Made by a program: the position numbers and the translations under genes
Assembly (NCBI RefSeq): GCF_030348945.1
Contig: NZ_JAUCEN010000002.1
Location: 4,216,001-4,280,000 of the forward strand
Direction: 5' to 3'
DNA from: Peribacillus sp. ACCC06369
GTDB lineage: Bacteria; Bacillota; Bacilli; Bacillales; DSM-1321
DNA: 64,000 nt
Part shown: positions 55,135 through 61,139 of the stretch, in pieces
How the letters are laid out: each line of letters begins with the position of its first letter
Numbering within the stretch: position 1 is the stretch's first letter
The notes under the pieces: model-generated
What the model saw: only the letters and a program-made list of their open reading frames with translations
Database searches by the model: none
What the model was told of the DNA's origin: nothing

Positions 55135-55326
55135 TTAATATTTAGCCTTTATATAATCAAAGAAATTTAAGTGTACATTTGCAACATTTCTACAAATCAT
55201 TTTAAACTCTTCAACTTCTAACGTAATATATGATAAGTCTTTATCACTTAAAGTAATTGTCGAAATAATATTTTCTTCTCTTGAACCCCTCCTCCTATAT
55301 ATTTTGTATTTTTGAACTAATCCCAT
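55135..55326 (-). CDS. Small hypothetical protein, up to 63 residues
   Basis: Overlaps the end of the upstream small gene by 32 bases. A strong AGGAGGAGGGG lies inside its first third, without a suitable start codon after it, so the true start or a frameshift is uncertain. Reads YITLEVEEFKMICRNVANVH. No family recognised. Confidence 0.4.
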   Translation of the reverse strand: MGLVQKYKIYRRRGSREENIISTITLSDKDLSYITLEVEEFKMICRNVANVHLNFFDYIKAKY

Positions 55327-55579
55327 TTTCCCATTTATAATTAGTTAATTCAAACTCGCAATCTCTAATATGAGCCTGAGTTTTTTGTAGTCTTCCGGTA
55401 GTTTCGTTTATTACATGTCCATACACCCCTTCTCCTCGAGATGCTATTTTAGTTACATAGAATAACTTTCCAACTATTCCAACGCCATGATCATTTGCAG
55501 GCCTTTTCTTACACCTTCTAACATTAATTACAACAGAACCAACGACTGTTGATGACTTAATATTACATTCTGTACACAT
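55295..55579 (-). CDS. Small Cys-containing hypothetical protein, 94 residues
   Basis: ATG at 55579 (MCTECNIKSSTVVGSVVINV) with AAGGAGG seven bases upstream. CTEC near the start and RRCKKRPANDHGVGIVG in the centre; beta-rich. It leads the cassette with the PD-ExK and DUF1643-like genes. No family recognised. Confidence 0.6.
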   Translation of the reverse strand: MCTECNIKSSTVVGSVVINVRRCKKRPANDHGVGIVGKLFYVTKIASRGEGVYGHVINETTGRLQKTQAHIRDCEFELTNYKWENGISSKIQNI

Positions 55580-55749
55580 GTAATTCCTCCTTTTTATATC
55601 CACCATTTACCACCTTGATTATATCAGTTTTCCTATATCTCTTGATATAATCCAACCTCATAACGACCTTCTCAATAACAGAATATTGCCTCTTATCCTT
55701 TTAAAGAGAGCAATCTCATTTTTTTGCTACTATTCGATTTACTCGAAGC

Positions 55750-55905
55750 AAATCAAGCCTGCTGACGTGAATATGCCGTTAATTGTGCACCTTGGCATCA
55801 TCTTTGAAGATGAAGCCAAGAGCATATGTAAGACAGCAGAACCCGAAATCCTTCCCCAAAAGAATGCATTCCATTTGGTTTTTCCTTCATTTCCTTTTTA
55901 TGGGG
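55750..55905 (-). pseudogene. Internally deleted remnant of a ZIP transporter gene
   Basis: Two pieces match the two ends of the intact ZIP gene at 43.9-44.6 kb: GCTGACGTGAATATGCCG like GCTGCGGTGAATATACCC, and AAGACAGCAGAACCCGAAA with CCCCAAAAG. The middle 500 or more bases are gone. The match goes on into the 5' flank (CATTTCCTTTTTAT), so it was once a full gene copy in the same orientation. Confidence 0.8.
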
Positions 55906-55985
55906 TATTACAACGTAATGTTGGGAAACAGAGGATTGCACATGAGACGAGGTAGAAAAAAACCACAATACGAAAGTATAGTGGC

Positions 55986-56754
55986 TCAAAGCAAACTAAG
56001 AACTTCTCTAAATACTTTGGAAGGCTGATGGATTAGTAAATCTGTTCCCAGTACCCGCTCCTGACTATCATTCCTAATGGATAAGGTTCGTTTCTCTTTG
56101 TCCAAATGGATTTCGATTTCTTTAAACGAGAAAGTCCCTACTCCTAAGGCTTCATCTAAAACCTTGTTATCCAGGTTAATCTCAATCTGATCTGAGATCC
56201 TTCTGAGCATCCTCCAAAGAGTGGTTTCCTGTTTGTTTTTCATGTACAGCTCAGGCAGCTCTTTCGCCTCGTTTAGTAAAGAAAGAGTTGTCATCATATA
56301 TGTTGCTATGCCGTATTTTACAGGACGGATAACCTGCTTTGTGTTCTTCCAAACCTCTACAAAGAAACGAACAGAATCTTCTTCAGTAGCGATTCGCTTG
56401 ATTTCTCCATACTCTCTAACACCGTTCTCCCCAAGTTCTGAAGTCGTATAAAGCGCTACATAATTTGCTTCTTGCCAGCCCTTTTTTAGGCTATTAATTT
56501 GGAAGCTGATAGTAGCCCTGCTGAATAAAGTCTCGATAAATTGCTTCATTCGAAACCGTTCCGACAAGTACTTTTTCTTCTAAAGTTGATTCCCATTCCT
56601 CTTTCGTTCCCCTAGGTAATATCCCTTCACGCTGAATTTCCTCAGGACTTTTTTCAATGAAATATTTTAGTAATTGATCGACCATTTCGGTGGCGTGGGG
56701 CAAAATGGGCAACCAGCAATTAATTAAACTCATTCGTATTCCCCAGACAAGCAC
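55986..56754 (-). pseudogene. Frameshifted gene of unknown family
   Basis: An 86-residue frame (56754-56494, MLVWGIRMSLINCWLP...) runs into a 193-residue frame (56567-55986, ...SINSLKKGWQEANYVALYT) with a one-base shift near 56500-56520. The second frame's own first 20 residues are out-of-frame text, so the two are halves of one protein of about 255 residues. It lies directly after the dead McrB, so it may have been its partner. Family not recognised. Confidence 0.6.
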
Positions 56755-56777
56755 CTTTTTACTAAAAGGATGTCGTG

Positions 56778-57060
56778 TTATCCATTATTGATCCTCCCAA
56801 TAACATAAAGGCTCACAAGCAGCCTAATATCTTGTTTCGAAGAGTAGACGTAACCAATTTTCCCATCCCCAACATACCTCTCTCCATCAAACTTAGCATT
56901 GCTAAAATAATGCTCTACTCTCTCTTAATTCATCTCATCAAGCAACATAAAAAAGATCATCCGCTATCTGTTCCGCTTTTTCATCACGGCCATCAACTGA
57001 CCTGACTTAAGGTCTTCCTTAATATCCATAAATCCAAGGAAATCCAAACCATCATTCCAA
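56778..57060 (-). pseudogene. Decayed McrB-type ATPase
   Basis: Minus strand codons read WNDGLDFLGFMDIKEDLKSG, then after a stop FFMLLDEMN, another stop, and ERVEHYFS. WxDxxDLLG and LLDEMNLARVEHYFSD are hallmarks of McrB-like proteins (compare the intact LLLDEMNLAKVEHYFS at 60.6 kb). Frames are broken and most of the gene is missing. This is a third McrB-type locus in the island, now dead. Confidence 0.7.
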
Positions 57061-57624
57061 ATTAGAAGAATCGGAATCAATGTAAACTGCGTCCTAAATA
57101 AAAATCAAACTGCACTCTTAAAAGAACCTGCCCCTTAAGTGTAAGTACAAAACTTCACACACGTTTCTATACTTAAGATATCCAATTTTCTATAGAAGTT
57201 TTGTTCAAACTTCTGGTCTCTGCTTAGCTTTTCTATACGAAAAACTCAATGAAGTGATTAAAACAACTTAGAATATTATTCATGGGTTGCTCCATATACA
57301 TTTTTCCCCTTTTATTTGAAGCCGGTGCAAGTAGAAATGAGGTTCAATACGGTTAGGTGACTCTGATATTTAAATAACAATCAACATCTATACACACTTT
57401 ACAGCAACTCAAAAGAACAGTTAGTTGAGAAGTCCCAAAGGTATATTGAGCTATGATATGTGTTCTAAATATGGTATAAAACCTATTTCGGGCATTTAAA
57501 AGACGACCAATCAACAAGGGTTGATAACCTTGAAACTTTGAATAACGTTTTGAGAACTGAGGAAAGAGAATAGTGTCTATTTCCATAATATTTTCCGCAG
57601 TAAAGAACTGTATGTACAAACTAT
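57061..57624. other. Gene-poor stretch between dead and live systems
   Basis: No convincing gene. AT-rich, with TTAAGTGTAAGTACAAAAC and other phrases that look like worn mobile-element ends around 57090-57180. An 88-codon minus frame at 57353-57619 has no ribosome site and no recognised family; I do not call it. Confidence 0.4.
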
Positions 57625-59289
57625 TTATTTTAATTCATTAATGATATTCGTGATAAAGGTAACCAGTTTTAATTTATCTCCGTTGTTTATAGGCTTTAAA
57701 CACAATGCACCTACACCTGGTAGTATATTTTTTGGGTTCACAGGGAAAATCTTCTCAACATCACCGGGATAAAGGATATAAGCACCTTTACTATAGTAAA
57801 TTGCATCGATATATGCATGCATTTTGTTGATGTCATCTGGTTTAAATTTTCCTACTTCGTTTTTATCAAATTCAACACGATATTTTGCATCAAAGAAAAC
57901 ACGAAAATATAAGGTGCCATTTTTTAAAAATTCCACCGTGATATCAGGATCATATTTTAACGTATAGGTATCACTACCACTAAAGAATTTTTGGAAATGT
58001 ACTTTTATATCGAGATTTAGACCTAAAAAATTAGTAAAAGTATAATAGCAATTTTCGTTTTTTTCGCTAAATAAGATGCGTTCCTTATTAACTGTTAAAG
58101 TTATGTTTTCCTCATATAACCCATGGTTAATTTGCTTGAAGACATCAACTACTTTAAAAAAACACCAAAGCTCATATAATTTATCAATACGTTTAGAATC
58201 GATTAAATTGTCTATTTCATCATCAAATACGAGTTCCTGTTGAGTGCTTAAAATATTATAGTAATGGAATAGTTCTCTGTATCCTTCACGTTTGTTAAGA
58301 ACTTGTGATTGATAAGGAATCATCGTTAATGGAGCAATCTTTCTAAAAAAGGACGATGTGACAATATGGCTTAGTTTTTTCTCATGTAGTTGTATTGATT
58401 GTTTTAAAGTCTTGTTATAGCCAAAAATACCTTTTTGTGTAACCATTTTGTCGAGTTTCTTTAAATAGTCAATTAATAACGTTAGAAAATATTTTATAAA
58501 ACGATTTTCATGACTATCGAAAGTGTCGAGTGTTTCATTTAAAGTATAGTACATTGGCAAGATCCGTTTTCCTGTATGAATATAGAAACTATTAACGAGT
58601 TTGCTATTCTGTAGCTGTGTCGGTCGAATTGGATAGTACTCATTTCTACCGGATACCATTCTAGACATATCTAGATCTCCAAATGAAAATGAATCATGAG
58701 CCGATACAGTACGCTCTTGCTTATAATAGCTTTGAAATGGTTTGTTGAGTATTCTCTCCATAATTTTATATATATTTTTTTCAGGTCGCCTATGTTCAAG
58801 CATGCCCAATATTAACTTAAGTTTATGATATTCAATGCTGACTTGATTTCGCTTTGTATTTCTTGTTTTTAATGCGGTAGGATTATGATAGTCATAGACT
58901 AAGTCTAAATATGATTTTTGAATATCTGATATGACTGATTGTACAGCCTCTTCTGAAAGCTTTTGGCTAACAATATTAAGTTTTAGTCCTCTGAAAGTAG
59001 CAGCACCCAAGTAATTTACATATTTGAGTAGTCCTGTACTTTTTGATACATAGATTCCAATCGATTTAAAGTCATTTTTTACAAATGTTGTGTCATCCAG
59101 TGTTTCCACTGTATAAGAAGTGACTTCTTCTAAAAATAACTCATTTAACGATTCATCATATTGAAGAATTTCATTATCGCAATTTTCAAACGGCGTTTTT
59201 ACGTTTGAAGCATCTATTGATTCTGCAAACACACTCGGATAAATAATTACATGATTATTTTTAAAATATTTGATGTTTTGTTTTGTCAC
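57625..59289 (-). CDS. DUF2357/PD-(D/E)XK restriction subunit (McrC-like partner)
   Basis: 554 residues. The N-terminal 300 residues suit DUF2357, with TFDSHENRFIKYFL near 270 as its signature. The C-terminal domain is PD-(D/E)XK (PDDEXK_7): KLYELWCFFKVV, then YDPDITVEF and FFDAKYR as active site and DDINKMHAYIDAIY. The start is a GTG at 59289 with GAGGTG five bases upstream. It is 59 bases after the ATPase gene. The pair is like the restriction halves of BsuMI or LlaJI systems, in which an McrB-like motor feeds a nuclease. Confidence 0.85.
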   Translation of the reverse strand: MTKQNIKYFKNNHVIIYPSVFAESIDASNVKTPFENCDNEILQYDESLNELFLEEVTSYTVETLDDTTFVKNDFKSIGIYVSKSTGLLKYVNYLGAATFRGLKLNIVSQKLSEEAVQSVISDIQKSYLDLVYDYHNPTALKTRNTKRNQVSIEYHKLKLILGMLEHRRPEKNIYKIMERILNKPFQSYYKQERTVSAHDSFSFGDLDMSRMVSGRNEYYPIRPTQLQNSKLVNSFYIHTGKRILPMYYTLNETLDTFDSHENRFIKYFLTLLIDYLKKLDKMVTQKGIFGYNKTLKQSIQLHEKKLSHIVTSSFFRKIAPLTMIPYQSQVLNKREGYRELFHYYNILSTQQELVFDDEIDNLIDSKRIDKLYELWCFFKVVDVFKQINHGLYEENITLTVNKERILFSEKNENCYYTFTNFLGLNLDIKVHFQKFFSGSDTYTLKYDPDITVEFLKNGTLYFRVFFDAKYRVEFDKNEVGKFKPDDINKMHAYIDAIYYSKGAYILYPGDVEKIFPVNPKNILPGVGALCLKPINNGDKLKLVTFITNIINELK

Positions 59290-59348
59290 AATTTCACCTC
59301 TATTCTTATAGTTTCTTTAAAAGAATGGTTTTACAAGGTAAAGTGACA

Positions 59349-60998
59349 TTATTCAATAAAGCTTGTAAAGCCATAGTTTTCAAGATTGCGTAATAGAATT
59401 AATAATTTTTTCGCCGTTCGTGGGTATTTGAACACGCTTGTGTAATCTGCATTTGTCACTTTCACTAGTTCTTTGTTAAACAGTTGAGTTGTCATACTAT
59501 TTAATTGCTCGGCTTGCAATGGTGTGGCATTAGAGATTCGTATGTACGATAGAATTTCAACAAAAGGATCCCATAACTTTTGGATGGAACCGTTGAATTT
59601 CGGTAATACCTTTTGAAGTAGTTGGAAATCTAATGCATCTCCCGCAAGATTTTGATAAGTAGTAACGTCTTTAAGTGCATTTGTGATGTAAAGTGAAACT
59701 TCATTAATGACACGATAACCAAAATGTAAATTGTATTTTTCTAGTAATTTAAATATCTCCAGTAAGTCATTCATAACATCTGGATTGGAAGTGGCTAGAC
59801 CTTGTGATAATTGCAATGTAGCCAATTCTAAAGGTAATAAAATAGGATCATTCTGCAATTTAAATGGTTGACCAGTTGTTGTTGAAGGTGTATCGAAAAT
59901 GCTTGAAATATCTACGTCGTTAAATTCAATTAAATTGGCACGGTCTAATACTTTAGGACTAAACATATATGTTGTTTCGTCAATATTTACTGTACCGACT
60001 ACAAAGATATTTACTGGAATCTCAAGCTTGCTTGGGATAAAGTATGTATTCGTTGCGTCATCATACCAATCTGCCGCAGTAGAAACATTATTAATAATTT
60101 TTGATGGATAAGCTGAATCCGTGCTAGGTAAACTATTAACTTTTGAATGTAAAATCATTGGTTCTTGTGTAATTACCTTATTAGTCAAAGTATTAGCTTT
60201 TGTTAATTGGAAATATTTCTCCTCAATTTCTTTATATCTTGTTAACTCTGTGCCTCTAAGTTCACTTTCTTGTTTTAAACGATAAACTTTTCCACCTGAA
60301 GGTGACTCAAATAGTCGATTCGCTAATCGATTGTCTCCCTGATTAAATTCACTCCTATATTGAGCCGTCCAATTTTTTGAACTTGAAAAAGAATTATACC
60401 ACCATTGTGAGAATCTATTATTTCTATATTCTTCAATGAGGTAAAACTGGGTATGCACAGAATAACCCTTTTCTTTTAAATCAAACGCAGATAATACAAT
60501 TGCTTCTGATACTGTTGGTCTATCTGTATATAGACTATTTAGACGTGTAATTACTTCTTCTTCAGTAGTTGCAGTAGTTGTAGTTTGTTCTATGTAATTT
60601 CTGCTCTCGATGCAGCTTAAAAAATCAGAGAAGTAGTGTTCCACTTTGGCAAGGTTCATCTCATCTAATAGTAAGAAGAACGGTTTGTCTGGTTCCTTTG
60701 CAGCACGGATTAATAAGTTTAAGAACGGTGTCGTTTCGTACTCATCTGTAATGATATTGTGGTAGCCAAGTAAATCTTTGCTGTCTTTCCAATTCGGTTT
60801 TACTGACATAAAAGCGAATTGTTTCGAAAGGTCATCTACTAGAAATTCAGAGAAAATCTGAGCTATTTTAGATTTTCCTGATCCAGAAATACCTGAAAGA
60901 ATTACAAAAGGTTTTGTTTTTAATGAAAGAGCAAAATTTGTTAACACCTCATCTGAATAATTAAAGCCTTTGCTTCTGAAAAAATTGAAATATTTCAA
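59349..60998 (-). CDS. McrB-like AAA+ ATPase, restriction subunit
   Basis: 549 residues. Walker A GISGSGKS is at residues 36-43, so there is no N-terminal reader domain. LLLDEMNLAKVEHYFSDFL is Walker B, and VGTVNIDETTYMFSPKVLDRA is the sensor region; it lacks the MNTAD signature, so nucleotide preference may not be GTP. An insert of about 150 residues (IEEYRNNRFSQWWYNSF and following) sits between Walker B and the sensor. This resembles the YWW-type sugar- or DNA-reading insert of such ATPases. The start is a TTG with GGAGG seven bases upstream. Divergent from the methyltransferase gene, 141 bases apart. Confidence 0.87.
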   Translation of the reverse strand: MKYFNFFRSKGFNYSDEVLTNFALSLKTKPFVILSGISGSGKSKIAQIFSEFLVDDLSKQFAFMSVKPNWKDSKDLLGYHNIITDEYETTPFLNLLIRAAKEPDKPFFLLLDEMNLAKVEHYFSDFLSCIESRNYIEQTTTTATTEEEVITRLNSLYTDRPTVSEAIVLSAFDLKEKGYSVHTQFYLIEEYRNNRFSQWWYNSFSSSKNWTAQYRSEFNQGDNRLANRLFESPSGGKVYRLKQESELRGTELTRYKEIEEKYFQLTKANTLTNKVITQEPMILHSKVNSLPSTDSAYPSKIINNVSTAADWYDDATNTYFIPSKLEIPVNIFVVGTVNIDETTYMFSPKVLDRANLIEFNDVDISSIFDTPSTTTGQPFKLQNDPILLPLELATLQLSQGLATSNPDVMNDLLEIFKLLEKYNLHFGYRVINEVSLYITNALKDVTTYQNLAGDALDFQLLQKVLPKFNGSIQKLWDPFVEILSYIRISNATPLQAEQLNSMTTQLFNKELVKVTNADYTSVFKYPRTAKKLLILLRNLENYGFTSFIE

Positions 60999-61139
60999 GT
61001 TATATCCTCCAATCGACTAAATTCATATTATTTTACCACTTTCCCCCAACATTTTTATTAAAATAATAAAAAAAAGTATAGATTATACGTTCGTATCGTG
61101 CGATAATGTTTGTAATGTTCGACTTTTTCGAGGTGAATT
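60999..61139. promoter_or_regulatory. Divergent control region of the restriction and modification genes
   Basis: An AT-rich 141-base region. ATTATACG ... CGATAAT around 61083-61106 is an imperfect dyad, and TTCG occurs three times (61090, 61118, 61128) at near-regular spacing. The methyltransferase gene's own HTH is a candidate to bind here. GATAAT at 61102 could be a -10 box for the methyltransferase gene. Confidence 0.45.

Noticed and set aside
57353..57619. 88-codon minus frame right after the DUF2357 nuclease gene
   Set aside because: No ribosome site and no recognised domain; the area looks like decayed DNA.
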